DNA of 64,000 bases from Imbricaverruca yamaguchii (lineage: Eukaryota > Arthropoda > Thecostraca > Neoverrucidae): positions 372,001-436,000 of the forward strand of contig JAOTOL010001545.1 in NCBI GenBank assembly GCA_034440575.1. The letters are read 5' to 3'. Under the pieces are notes generated by a model. The model was not told where the DNA came from, did no database searches, and saw only the letters and a list, made by a program, of their open reading frames with translations. Both the position numbers and the translations under genes were made by a program. Shown here in pieces: positions 9,946-21,190 of this stretch (positions are counted from its first letter, which is position 1; each line of letters opens with the position of its first letter).

Positions 9946-12063
9946 GTGCTGCCCAGCGACACATCGGACGCCGGTCTCATCAGGTCTGCAGTCCACCAGC
10001 GTCTGACCGCCGACCCGCCGAGACGAGGCGCGACGCAGGCGACCGACGCGCGCCGCCGGACACCCGGTCCCAGTTGTAGTGTTTGGTGCCAGCGTGTTGG
10101 TGCCAGCATGCGCCATTTGTCGGTTCTGAAGAGAGCTGATAGCTTTCCAAAATCGACGACTGAACACGGCGTTGGCACCAGTGCGCAGCGCAAAAATACT
10201 TCCTCATCGTGGGACATAGTTTGAATATCGCCTAACTTTCAAGAAAGTGCACGCAAGCTTAACTGATGTATCTGGTATAGTTGCAAATGGAATTATCGCC
10301 TTCCCTCAGTAAGACCGGATGTGAGGGTGAGCAAAACGCAACGGACCAATACCTCCACCAAGATCAGCTGCATTCAATAAATGCGCCAATTTGCGTTCAA
10401 TTTAACGTCGTGTTTTTTTCAGCCAATACACAGGGCAGATAAAAACTCTTCTCGAACGGATTGAGCTATCTTCAGCACCCTGCCCGAAAAAATGCGGAGC
10501 ATGGGCATTGTTTGCAAACAGACACAAAAACTTCACAAATTCAGCATATACTAGGCACTTCATAAAACTTAGTCACGTGCAGGGTTTGAAGAAATACGCT
10601 GTTCCTGGATTTTTGTCACCCAGAACGTTATCCGCTCCAAGGCATACCGAGTCAGGTTAGGTTGGACGGTAAGCGTCAGCTGATTAGCCTTCAGAGCGGC
10701 CCGAAGCGTACACAGAAATGGTCTTGAAAACTCCCATTGCTTTTGCACAGGATGCGTCAGGTGCAGTGATAAAAAAAATTAATAGAAATAAAACCAAAGG
10801 TGCTAGAAACTGGGACTACTTGACTGTTTTTGAAGTGTTTTCTTGATATTGTCGTGAAAGAAAGGCATGCAATTAGCTTTTAGTTTACTTGAATCGGGCC
10901 GAGGACACAAAATTAATTGTGATTATGACGTCACACCACGCTAAATGTAAGTGATACTTGATTATGGTCTGTGCAGACGCACTGAAGCGCATAAAAGTTT
11001 TACCTTACACCAACCTAAATAAAACAGGTGACGTCTAGGTGCTGAACTACCTGATGAAAAACAAACAGGTAGGGACCTACTTATGCATGGCAAATGACTT
11101 AAACGCATCTTACCTTACAGTGACCTTCCATTCATTGGCGATTCTCGGATTTTTTTTGGGGGGAAACCATTAAAAAAAAACTACAAGATGCTGTGCCAGA
11201 CTGGTGGCTGCATTCTGGCACAAAATAAAATCCCATCTCGGGGAGAAAATATCCGTCCACAACATGTAAGCGTCCGGTACCACGTAGCGTCCCGATAACA
11301 TCACTTCTACAACACAACCTATCTAGAAGAGCCACGTGCGACCCAGCGTAGCCTACACGACCCACACATACAAAAAGCGTTCGACATAAGCTATTCTTGC
11401 TCTTTTCTCAAGAATACTGCACTCTAATTGGTCAATTCGGCGCTCGTAGATGTGAGAAAAATGATATCGATCGCAATCGCCTCACGCGTCATATATGTAG
11501 CTAAACGACACTGCAGCAGCTGACTGCTATTGTCCAGGCCTGATCCGCTCCAGAAAATTATCTTCCCAATTTCTCATTTGGAGGCTGAATAGTGCTGTTT
11601 GGCTATTAACTTGTATTTATGAAATGCTGAAGATTCACTAGGAAGTGGAACCTGACATTCTGTCACAAGGTTGAAGAAAGACGTCCCTCCATATTCAACC
11701 CCCCCCTATATTCAGGAAAACAGTACAAACCCAACCCTCGCCGAGTATCGAGAACCCCAAAATACCGAAACTAGCTGCGACATCGCACGTCAAATACTAT
11801 TAAACTTAGGGACAACACGGAAAGTCTTGTCACTCTTGCAACCTCATCCTCCGTCTCCCAACTCCCAGTATCTAAAATCGGACATCTCCAAAGTTCACGG
11901 GAATGGTCTCAGACAGCTTCGGGCTGACTTCAGTGACTATTACGATTTACGTCTCTGCCGGAGACGGCTGCGGTCGCGGCCGCACCACCCACCGGCGACT
12001 GTGCGTGCGCGCGCACACCTCCAGCGGCCGTGCAAGCGCAGACGACACGCGTCCGGCACCCAC
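9946..12063. other. KANSL1-like intron 2 or further downstream sequence
   Basis: Lies downstream of the donor of the second KANSL1-like exon on the minus strand. A GC-rich minus-strand stretch (about 10075-9985) may be another exon (see findings). The rest (10200-11900) is AT-rich, with no recognised gene or repeat. Confidence 0.5.
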
Positions 12064-12186
12064 CTGTGCAGCTCCTTCAGCTGACGGATGCGGAACTCGA
12101 GGTCGGTCACCTGCGACGCCAGCCACGACCACCGACACGCCACGCTCGAGCGGTCCGTCATCCAGCGCCACAGCGCCCGCTTGCGA
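12064..12186 (-). CDS. KANSL1: KANSL1-like exon 2 (NSL complex scaffold)
   Basis: The acceptor GTGTCCGCGCAG lies just before 12186 and the donor CACAG|GTGGGT ends the exon at 12064. The 123-nt exon encodes RKRALWRWMTDRSSVA, then RWSWLASQVTDLEFRIRQ and LKELHR. This matches the most conserved block of KANSL1 as I recall it: a W-rich segment with R-W-x-W-L followed by D-L-E-Y-R-I-R-Q. The first base completes the codon left open by the exon ending at 17626 (AT+T), so the two exons join in phase 2 with no stop. KANSL1 scaffolds the NSL complex around the acetyltransferase MOF/KAT8 in the nucleus. Later exons, including the MOF-binding PEHE region, are not seen and probably lie beyond position 1. 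Confidence 0.9.
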
Positions 12187-13867
12187 CTGCGCGGACACAG
12201 CCGAACGTCAGTAGGGAGGGGGGGCACCCGCATGTGCACACACACACACGGCCGTGGCTCACGGGAAAGACACCTGTGCACCCACAGGTGTCTGCAGTCA
12301 CATATTCGGGCCAGCAGCAGGGACGATTGACGGCCTGGAAGAGCTCACGGTCGGACGTTGCTGTTTTGCGGCATATAATACAAGATTGTGCAGTAAGATC
12401 GCCGCTGCATGACCGACGCAGTCGATACGCCCCTGAATTCCAAACATCAAAATCACCCCGGCCAAACCCAGTTACCTGAACCACTTACCACAAAATCGCG
12501 ACGATAATCTACTCACCATGTTACTAGGTTGGCTAAATCGGACGACAGAACACTAGATACCGTATATCAGCACAGGTAACTTCACATAGAGTTGCATTCG
12601 CTGCCATCCCAAGACCCGATGCAAGATAAATCACTCGGAGCAATCCAATGCTAGGCAGGAGCATGGTGCTCCTCATTACATGGGGGATGGTGCTTGCATG
12701 GAGCATGGTGGTCCCAATTCATTTCAAGTTGGTTGTAAAATGTAGGGGAAATTATCGGTGATGAAGAAGCATCATGAAATATCAGAGAAGACGTGAAAAT
12801 ACCACGGGTAGGATACAATTTAGGGATTATGACGAACTATTTTGGAGAAAAATTAAGCTGGTAAAATGGCGACAGCCGAATGGGAGCGGTTCTCCAATGT
12901 GATGTTTGATGCATGTCTGATTGCACCTGTGCAAATCTCGCCTACCGTGCTTGCTCACCAGATGGGGGAGTGAAAATGTTCATATAATCAAATAACCATA
13001 TAATTAAACAACATTCCAACATCCCCATGGCTGAAAAATATCAGCGAACACGAAATAATGCTTCTCCCCTCGATTCACACAAGCATATTGGCATTGTGTA
13101 TATTTTTTCAGAACTACATACTCTCATCAATGCCGAATTTCGCCCATCTAATTCCACATAATGCTCACCTAAAGTTGTCTGAAAAATCAGAGCACACACA
13201 CCCCGATTTCACAGATTTTTCCATTGGGAGGACAGACATTCTTACTGTCACCTGATATAACGTTAATTTCCTGAAGTGAGTTATATGACCAGTATAACTA
13301 CCTTTAATTTTCACAACTATTGCTGCTCAGGCTGCTGCTCTATCCATCATCAAATTTGTCGAGGTGTGGAAGGACTCGTCCCCCGCCTACTACCACTTTG
13401 ACGCTCATGGACCGAACAAGGTTGCCAATTTACAAAACATCATGGAGGGGAGAGCAGGCGAAGGAATGCGGCCATGACGGAGAATCGCTGATTCGCGTAG
13501 TGACAGAATTTCACGTATATACACACACCATGAAAACCTCGGAACGGGGAAGCGTCCACTGGTGACCACAGAGGGATGTGCACTTACCACCTGTACCTTC
13601 GCATCAACTTATCCATTGGTGTATCCAGTCGGCCACGGACGCCACGACCCCCTCCCACTTCCCCGAAGGGCTGGATGAGATGCCAACATATCTATTAGCC
13701 CTATCCCAAAATGAGAAATATTATTTTCGACAGAATGGGGAAACGCATTCTTCATCCTCGTTAACCAGCAGTTTTTGTTAGTCTTGATGTGTACACCGAC
13801 AATGATTTCAGGATTTTTCGGGTGAAATGTGGACGATTTGGCGGGAGTTAGTCCCCACCGAAGGATT

Positions 13868-14032
13868 TTTCTTTTACGACGCATTCAACCACTAGGTCAT
13901 ATAGCGTCGCCAACCTCTCACGCCGATTGGTCGCGAGTGGACTCCGTAATACCGTCGGTTGTGAGATTCGAACCCACAATCTTGCGATCAAGTCTGAAGC
14001 TCTACCAACTGAGCCACCGCGGCCCCGAAGTT
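13868..14032 (-). mobile_element. tRNA-derived SINE, type B
   Basis: On the minus strand the head is GGGGCCGCGGTGGCTCAGTT, with an A-box (TGGCTCAGTTGGTAGAGC) and B-box (GGGTTCGAATC). The body CGGCGTGAGAGGTTGGCGAC and the tail around GAATGCGTCGTAAAAG closely resemble the type A body, yet the tRNA head is different. It joins repeat unit D without a gap at 14032. Confidence 0.82.
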
Positions 14033-14541
14033 CCCCCCCCAACCGAACCGACCGGCTGCATCTCCCCTCGAACCCATCTGCCTAAAACAGCAATCATAGG
14101 CGCAATTCCCGCAACGAAACGAGATTCCGTACATATCGAACTACACTCCCTTCCACACAGGCGCGGCCATATCAGCACTAGATTGCAGGTAACCCAATTT
14201 ACCCTCGAAGCCGGCAATAAAACAAGACACCAATACACATTGACGACACGTCTCTTACCCGGCGCGCCGTGCATCTGGTGAAATTATTAACGGTCTCTGA
14301 ATGACCATGTGTGGTTGTGTTAAATGCCGGCTGCGCCTAATAAATTAGAATTTCTGCGGAAATTATCATGGACATATCCCGTAATTTCCTGACGAAACTC
14401 CTGCCACGGGAAAGGTCGATGAACGCCGAGTGAAAGCTTCGAAATGAAGAAAAATTGAGATAGATTCCATACCTGTTCCCACACACAATAATGCAAGATT
14501 CTCGCCCGGGCTCGAATGGCATAACGAAAATAAATGGTCTT
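14032..14541. repeat. Repeat unit D, copy 1
   Basis: About 510 bp, nearly identical to 15693-16213. Both start at the SINE type B head (GGCCCCG), run through TCTGGTGAAATTATTAACGG, and end at AAATAAATGGTCTTCCTAC. No coding potential. With copy 2 it brackets repeat C in direct orientation. Confidence 0.85.
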
Positions 14542-14549
14542 CCTACCAA

Positions 14550-15605
14550 GGTGGGAATTAAGGCACTTCTTAAGAGATTTCATCTCTTAAAACATTTTTG
14601 CACTCCGGATTCATACTGGATAGAATGGGCTCCACATGTACTCCGACACAAACATGCAGAAGGAACAAAAATACTACTAAAATGTAATACAAGATTGAAG
14701 AAAATATCCACCAAACATGTTATTCTACTTATGGTTACCAAATAACTATACACTTTTCGTACCATCAAGCACACACACAGCAACCGAACACACACACCAC
14801 ACGAAACCACAACCAGCGGAAATGCCGACAACAAGCCAAACTTCGCGCCTGCGCACTGAATATAGTGGCCTCGGGTTGTTACGAATTCGGCCGGTGCGTC
14901 TCCAGAAACCTGCTTTCGAGTCACCCTATAGTGGGAAAAACTGACTGTTTTAAGAGACGCTTCCGGAGTGCAGCGGAGGCCGCCGATCGGAATTTGCTGC
15001 GTTAGCATTTTCTGTTCCGAAAACTGTTTTTCAACCAATCAATGCAAGGTATTTTTTAAATGACGTCATAACCATTAGCAACTTTGAACACGTGTTTTGA
15101 ACACTTAACAGTGCCATCCTGCAAACACAAGACCTTGACTGATCCTTTGCGCACCGCCGTCGATTCCGACTGCGCGTGAGGAAGTGGTGTTGGGTCCGTA
15201 TCGTGCAGGGAATCGGCTGCGTATGTAGGTAAGTGTGCGCTCTGAGGCGAGGGTGAAGCGTGAATTATTTGTGTTTTCATTTTGCCTAGCATTGTGCTGA
15301 GACCAACAACGAAAGGAAGGCGCATTGCTCCTGTGAGTTACGAGACAAAGCTGAGCTGATCACAAATCCCTGTCTTGTGGTGCCATCCATTGCTCACTTC
15401 TTTGTTTCTATGCTTTGATGTGACCCAAAAATGATGTGTATTACTTATGCATATCACGTAGACACTGACTAGGTACATATGATTTTCTCGTCGGTTACCG
15501 GCAAATAGATTCCGTGCATGAAAAATAATATGTGCATGAAAATGTACTCCGGAAGAAATCTGTTTGCACTCCGACTCCAAACCCGGAAAGCAAGTTTCCC
15601 ACCCT
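14550..15605. repeat. Repeat C, copy 1 (uninterrupted)
   Basis: About 1.05 kb, matching 42768-44305 in order. Its left end carries a 9-bp-arm palindrome (TTAAGAGAT-TTC-ATCTCTTAA at about 14571-14592). Other shared marks are CACCCTATAGTGGGAAAAAC, a TGACGTCA (CRE/AP-1-like palindrome) near 15061, and the right end GTACTCCGGAAGAAATCTG. No protein recognised. Confidence 0.85.
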
Positions 15606-15606
15606 G

Positions 15607-15693
15607 CTCCGTAATACCGTCGGTTGTGAAATTTGAACCCACAATCTTGCGATCAAGTCTGAAGCTCTACCAACTGAGCCACCGCGGCCCCGG
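15607..15693 (-). repeat. Truncated type B SINE head
   Basis: Only the tRNA-like head and a short following stretch are present (CCACAATCTTGCGATCAAG... to CCACCGCGGCCCCG). The body is missing. It abuts repeat D copy 2 as the full SINE abuts copy 1, so SINE head plus D were duplicated as one unit. Confidence 0.8.
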
Positions 15694-16213
15694 AAGTTGC
15701 CCCCCACCCCCAAAAACCGACAGGCTGCATCTGCCCTCGAACTCATCCGCCTAAAACAGCAATCATGGGCGCAATTCCCGCAACGAAACGAGATTCCGTA
15801 CATATCAAACTACACTCCCTTCCACACAGGCGCGGCTATATGAGCACTAGATTGCAGGTAACCCAATTTACCCTCGAAGCCGGCAATAAAACAAGACACC
15901 AATACACATTGACGACACGTCTCTTACCCCGCGCGCCGTGCATCTGGTGAAATTATTAACGGTCTCTGAATGGCCATGTGTGGTGTTACATACCGGCTGC
16001 GCCTAATAAATTAGAATTGCTGCGGAAATTACAATGATCATCTCCCGTAATTTCTGGACGAAACTCCTGCCACGGGGAAGGTGGATGAACGCCGAGTGAA
16101 AGCTACCAAATGAAGAAAAATTGTGATAGATTCCATACCTGTTCCCACACACAATAATGCAAGATTCTCGGCCGGGCTCGAATGGCATAACGAAAATAAA
16201 TGGTCTTCCTACA
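15693..16213. repeat. Repeat unit D, copy 2
   Basis: Direct repeat of 14032-14541 with about a dozen visible differences. After the shared end CTTCCTAC the copies diverge: ACCACCTTGATT here, CAAGGTGGGAATT in copy 1. The two junctions carry inverted versions of CAAGGTGG. Confidence 0.85.
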
Positions 16214-17625
16214 CCACCTTGATTCGGTTAGCCGTCGTGCTGCGACTACCGTCGACGAGGGTACTTGACATAAAATTGAAGTCCAATAAAAAATGAAGGT
16301 AAGCAACTCATTCCACCTAATGAAAGTTCAAAGTGCACAGATCTTCTCTTCTGTTAGCTAATTTGCCAAGTGATCTTTAAAATATTTGCCTGAAATATTG
16401 ATCAAGTGCAAGGTGCTTCCCACGTTTTTTCTTCCTCTTCATTGCCATGGAATTTGGCAGGATTAAACTTAAATATCCCGATCACTTCACGGAAAAAATG
16501 AAACCAACGTCAGATTTGTGATTTGTAATCATTGATATGGAGAGGAAAATCTGTAGTATTCTTACATGGTGACATTTTTCTTAAAAACTGTGATACAACA
16601 ATTTCAGTCTATATTTCCTAGGAAATCTAAAGCACTTGATCACAGAGGAGTTCACTGTTAAACAGCCACATTCAATTCCAAATGCAAAAGTGAGAACATT
16701 TATCTGAGTATATTGTTCTGGATTCCAAAAATCCATTAATGTCCTATTTTTTAAGCCTGAATTAAACAGGTCTGTAACTGGAAAAATACACCCAGTTTCA
16801 ACGAATTATTTCCTGCACAATATTCGAGTTTCCATTCAACTATAGAATATCTCCAAGGCTATATCAGATAGGTGTTGAAAGCACATAGCTGTCCATGTTT
16901 TAATATCCTCAAGATACATACTGATTCACTTCGTTCACATTAGACGGCAACCGAATGAAGGTTCTGGTGTTTACTCACATAATTCTGGTCACTAAATGAC
17001 TTGATATGTATTGCGCAGCTGTGGCACAAAGGCTTTGTTGTGGTCTACAGCAGCCTTTGGCAACACAAGAGCCCTCCGGGTGGTTTGCGATGTGAATGGA
17101 AAGCAGAGTTAATATAATTAATTTGTGTCTGGTGTGAAGCTGCTGTTGGTTTTTTAATTATGCATATCATATCAATATTACTAATGCTTATTAACAATAG
17201 GAATACTGAAATTTGGTTATGCTACAAGTAGCTCAGTATAAAGATGTGCCAGCCATCGGAAGCAACGTGAGAAACAGTTGTTAGGGTGTGATTTCTACCC
17301 GATTGTCTAAATTAGCGAACATTGGACAAGAGGTCATTCCTCATACATATGCATCATGTTGAGCCACAGGCACATGACATTTGTGACCCTTGACTGTGTT
17401 AAAATTCATAATCATGGTCCACACTCCCAAGTCACAGTGTCAGTCTGAATTTAGCCCACATTCAGAAGCAAAACATCCATGTTATAAGCTTCAGCAGGCA
17501 AACGCATACAATGTTTCCGATTAGCAAATTGTCTATTATAATTATACAGATGTCATTCGAATCACAGACAAACATGGGACACAGAGAGATGCGACAGCTG
17601 AGGATGGTGTGCGGTGGAGTCTTAC

Positions 17626-18752
17626 ATGGGTGCTGCGCGCTCTTGGGCGAAGTCGTCCCAGCCGTGCTCGAACTCGTCGCCGCTCTCGCCGCCCGAGCTG
17701 CTCTCGGTGGCGTCAGAGTCGGCGGCAGACACGAGTCGCTCCATCTGGCGGCGCGCCACGTCGGCGGGCCGCGCCGCCGCCGCCGCCGCCGCCTCGCGCT
17801 CTAACCGGCTGGCGGACGCCATGCCCTCGGGCGGCGCGGCCGGCGGCGGCGCCACAGTCGCCGCCGCCGCCGCAGGACTCTTATTGTTCAACACTAGGTT
17901 CACCAGCTGCGTGGTGGAGAAGTTCTTGGCGTTGGGACTACTCAACACCTCTGTGATATCACTGGCGGGTGGCGCTGGTGCGCCGGCCGACGCCGGCGCG
18001 TGCCTGGCGCCCAGCCGGGTCAGCAGCACGCCCACCTGACCGGACGTCTGGACACGAGCCGAGTGCGCCTGCAGCGCGCACAGCCGGCGCATGATGGCGG
18101 CCGCGCGGCTGTCCAGCTGCGCCTGCCGGCAGCGCGTCGCCTCGGCCGTGGCGGGCGGCGCCGCGGCCACCGGCACTGCCGGCAGCGCCGCCGCCGTCGG
18201 CCGCTCCTCGCGCGCCGGCTCGGCCTCCACGCTGTCCACCAGAGCGGCGACCGCCGGCGACAGGTCGACCGGCACGTCGCCGTTGCCGCCGGCGAACGGC
18301 GCCACGCCCGTCACGCTCTCCAGGTCGTGCAGCATCTCGGCCAGGTCCGGCGGCGGCGAGCTCACCGTCAGCGACTCGGCCAGCTGCTTCTTGTCCTGCA
18401 GCAGGTCCTGGAGGCGGGCGCTGTTCGTACTGTGCAGACCCATGACGCTGTCTTGCTGGTCGCGCTTCTCACCGTCCATTATACCGTCACTGGCTTGGCA
18501 ATGCTCCGCTAGGGCATTTTTCATCGCCCCCGCGTCGTGCGCTGAAAAATGTCTCGGCACGACGTCGCCGGCCGCGGCGCGCAGCACCAGCTGGCCGCTG
18601 CAGTCGGCCAGCAGGTTCTTCAGGTTGCTCTTGAGCAGTGCCGTGAGCGTGTGGCCGATGCGGCGCGCGCGGCGGGGCGGCGCGGCGCCCTGCTCCACCA
18701 GCGCCCGGGGACTGTCCAGATCGTTGTCTGTCTTGGTCAGAACGGGGGCCAT
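17626..18752 (-). CDS. KANSL1: KANSL1-like exon 1 (NSL complex scaffold)
   Basis: A 375-codon open exon. I place the start at 18752 (MAPVLTKTDNDLDS) because it has G at -3 and +4 and resembles the vertebrate KANSL1 start; the frame stays open to a further ATG at 18827. Family landmarks are the helical RQAQLDSRAAAIMRRL segment (about residues 212-230), followed by a run leading to GVLLTRLG, and the acidic SDATESSSGGESGDE motif near the end. Together they mark KANSL1/NSL1. The exon ends CCCAT|GTAAGA at 17626 and joins 12186 in phase. Much of the rest is Ala/Pro-rich low complexity, including an AAAAAAA run, typical of this intrinsically disordered region. The apparent stop three codons after the donor is intronic. 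Large overlapping ORFs on the plus strand here are GC shadows. Confidence 0.9.
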
Positions 18753-19345
18753 CACACAATGGCTGCGACCGGCGCGTCCGCACGCACCCACCGGCCCACA
18801 CGGCCCGGCCGCACTGGCCACCGCCACATGTCACGCGGCCGCTGCTGGCGTCAGCGCATCCTCATCGCCGCAGCTGCTGTGGATACCATCGGAGGCGGTC
18901 AGGCGTGGTCACGACCGGCCATACACCAAACAGCACCTCAGGCAACACCCGACCCCCCAGTGTCCTGAACTTTTGGAATGTGAGGTATAGTGGTGAGTAG
19001 GGTGCTTCATTATCATATTTTGTGGTTATATATTATTTCCCCTTGGTAAGCTAAAGCAGATAGGCACCCATGGCTACTATATCGAGCCTTAACACTTATG
19101 GCTTTGACTGTGAAATTTAAAAAAGCATGATTCATATGATGATAAAGGTTATGACTTCTCTGGCATGGCTCCAGTATATCCAATGTTTGATTGAGCCACC
19201 CCAATAATTTAGCAATACATTTTGGCACTGCAAGCTCCTCTTTTGGCCCATACATTTCGTGAACATGGACATCACAGGGTCTGCTGGTGGGGCTAACAGC
19301 TTTTGTCAGCAAATGGTCCTTGCCAGTCAATACCACTGGCATGGC
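18753..19345. promoter_or_regulatory. Upstream region of the KANSL1-like gene
   Basis: The GC- and CpG-rich composition of exon 1 continues upstream to about 18960, then drops to AT-rich sequence. This fits a CpG-rich 5' leader or promoter for the minus-strand gene. No TATA box or initiator can be placed with confidence, and an upstream non-coding exon remains possible. Confidence 0.35.
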
Positions 19346-19612
19346 CAGTGGCCAATCCAGGGGGAGCAACTGAGGCATGTGTCCCTGCTGGAAGGTGGCA
19401 CCACACTGAAAAGGCTTGAGTGCACCCTTTCATTTTTAGCCAGAGCCCCCCCCCCACACACACACAGGAATGGGCAATCCCTTAGGAGTAAAGGCACCCT
19501 CCAGGAAAGCCTGAGTTTACCACCATTATTTTTACAGCTAGAGGCACCACCGCAAAGAAATGGCACCCCTCCAGACATTTGCGACCAAGAACTATTCCTG
19601 GATCCATCTCTG
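19346..19612. repeat. Degenerate DNA-element remnant, family F
   Basis: The ends are imperfect inverted repeats, CAGTGGCCAATCCAGGGGG on the left and CAGAGATGGATCCAGGAATAG-type on the right (read inward). The interior is made of GGCACC/GGTGCC-rich phrases. Related phrases occur at about 26225-26420, 34120-34250, 42225-42395 and 47545-47745. The termini resemble hAT-type CAGnGG ends, but no matching 8-bp target duplication is visible. Confidence 0.5.
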
Positions 19613-20004
19613 AAAATAGCAAAAACTACTTTTTGCCACAAATTTGTCTACACTACACATTGTCATCCCCTGTGCTCCATTAGTTTTTTATACTTCAGAT
19701 GACACTTTCTACTAATGGTCCATATGAAATATCCATGGTATGAATACACTTAGCAAGGAAACACAAATCAACATCCTGACAATTGAGGACACAGGAGCTA
19801 TGCTTTCTTTATTGAACATTTCTTTATGAGACAGAGCCCATTGCTAGATTAAGAGCCCATTAATATAATTGGCTCATATTCCTATATTCTACTGCAGCTT
19901 TAACTTCTGGCACCAAATTTGTATGCATAACCCAAAAGGTTGTATCAAGATAAGACTGGCTGTTCAGCAGATGAAAACTCATCTGAAATTAAATAGACTT
20001 GTTA

Positions 20005-20292
20005 ACACAGAGTAAAATAATTGACCATGTGGCCTGGAAATTCACAGTTAATGGAATTGCACTATTACATCCTTGTCTTTGGTTTTTATCATTTTGCCAG
20101 ATGATATGTGGGCAGTCATCATACATATGACTGCTAAATAATGTGAAATGCATCTGACTGAAGTGAAATGCATTCCACTTATTTAATCCTTCAGTGGTGA
20201 TTTTTATTTTCTTCCAATCTTTCACCATTCCCAAGCAACTTCTTTCTTCATCCACACAGTTAATGGTGAAGTATTATTAGGACACTGTGTAA
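20005..20292 (+). repeat. Dispersed repeat G, copy 1
   Basis: About 290 bp, matching 56450-56740 at high similarity. It runs from GTAAAATAATTGACCATGTG through TTCTTCCAATCTTTCACCAT to TTAGGACACTG. No coding capacity. Confidence 0.8.
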
Positions 20293-21040
20293 ACAACATT
20301 AGTCTGGAATATTGGAATTTAGATGTGTGTTGACTGCCTTGATTATGCAGCATTTGTCTGGAATAAATGCATTCAAACAGGAAGGCAAATGATAAGCATG
20401 CTTTGTCCATGTTGTACAAAAGGGAATAAACAAGCAGTAACATTGGCATGTAACAGTAGCATGTGCACATGGTCAGTAACAAAGAAGACAAAATTGCACC
20501 ATTTCAAACATTAATGATACCTTGCATGGTTGTCAGCAGCAATCTCATTCATCTATACTTCACTTCAACATCAACAATGAGTCCAAGACAGTTCTGTATT
20601 TTTTCTGCTTTTAATGTAAAGCAAATGAATGTAAGCTGACTGCAAAGAGTCATGCACTATTTTTTAAGTTGTGATTATAATACTGAATCCTATAGTAAAT
20701 GGACAGTTTCCAGCTAAATCCCAGATTAATCACAATAAATATTCAAGAGTAAAGCTATGGTGAGCCCATATCAATTACATTGGGCATCAAGGCAAGGATG
20801 CAAATGAAGTTTTCATTTCAATTTCCAAATCATGAGGAATAGTCATCAAAATCAGAATTTTGGCCCATTACAGGGCAAAGGACCAGCTTAACCCAGTTCC
20901 ATTTCCAATCACACATTGTCGAGAGATAACTATTTTTTGTTGTTGTTTATTATGATGCCTAACTAAGCAAGCTTGGATATTGCCATTGAAGTATCCTTAT
21001 CTACCTTTTGGCAAGGAGCAACAGGTACTTCTTTGGTTTT
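20293..21040. other. AT-rich, no recognisable gene
   Basis: Unique-looking AT-rich sequence. Short ORFs show no motif. Confidence 0.5.
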
Positions 21041-21044
21041 CTTT

Positions 21045-21190
21045 TACAACAATGTCATATAGCTTGAACATCCTCTCACAATGGTTGGTCATGGTGGACT
21101 TGGGTAGACCTGCTGGTTATCAGATTCAAATAGCCACAATGTTATGATCAAGAGTCAAACTATTTACCAGCTGAGGCACAGCACATGAAG
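21045..21190 (-). mobile_element. Ancient type B SINE
   Basis: A strongly diverged minus-strand copy. TGTGCCTCAGCTGGTAAATA corresponds to the A-box region. The body ...CAACCATTGTGAGAGGATG and GCTATATGACATTGTTGTAAAAG still align with the type B body and tail. Its divergence from the copies at 13868 and 55541 points to a long-active family. Confidence 0.6.

Larger units (their letters stand above)
12187..17625 (-). other. KANSL1-like intron 1 (about 5.4 kb)
   Basis: Bounded by a donor (CCCAT|GTAAGA, minus strand, at 17625) and an acceptor (ending at 12187). It contains a CA-rich stretch near 12236-12252, a type B SINE, repeat unit D twice, repeat C, and AT-rich unique sequence (16300-17500). 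No other exon was recognised inside it, although small exons cannot be excluded. Confidence 0.75.

Noticed and set aside
9099..10217. Three overlapping minus-strand ORFs of 220-252 codons rich in His/Ala/Cys/Ser
   Set aside because: They are generated by a 13-bp satellite that is stop-free in all three frames of one strand; the repeat itself explains their length.
17614..18990. Plus-strand ORFs of 115-299 codons opposite the KANSL1-like exon
   Set aside because: The minus strand carries recognisable KANSL1 motifs and splice sites; the plus ORFs are GC-rich shadows.
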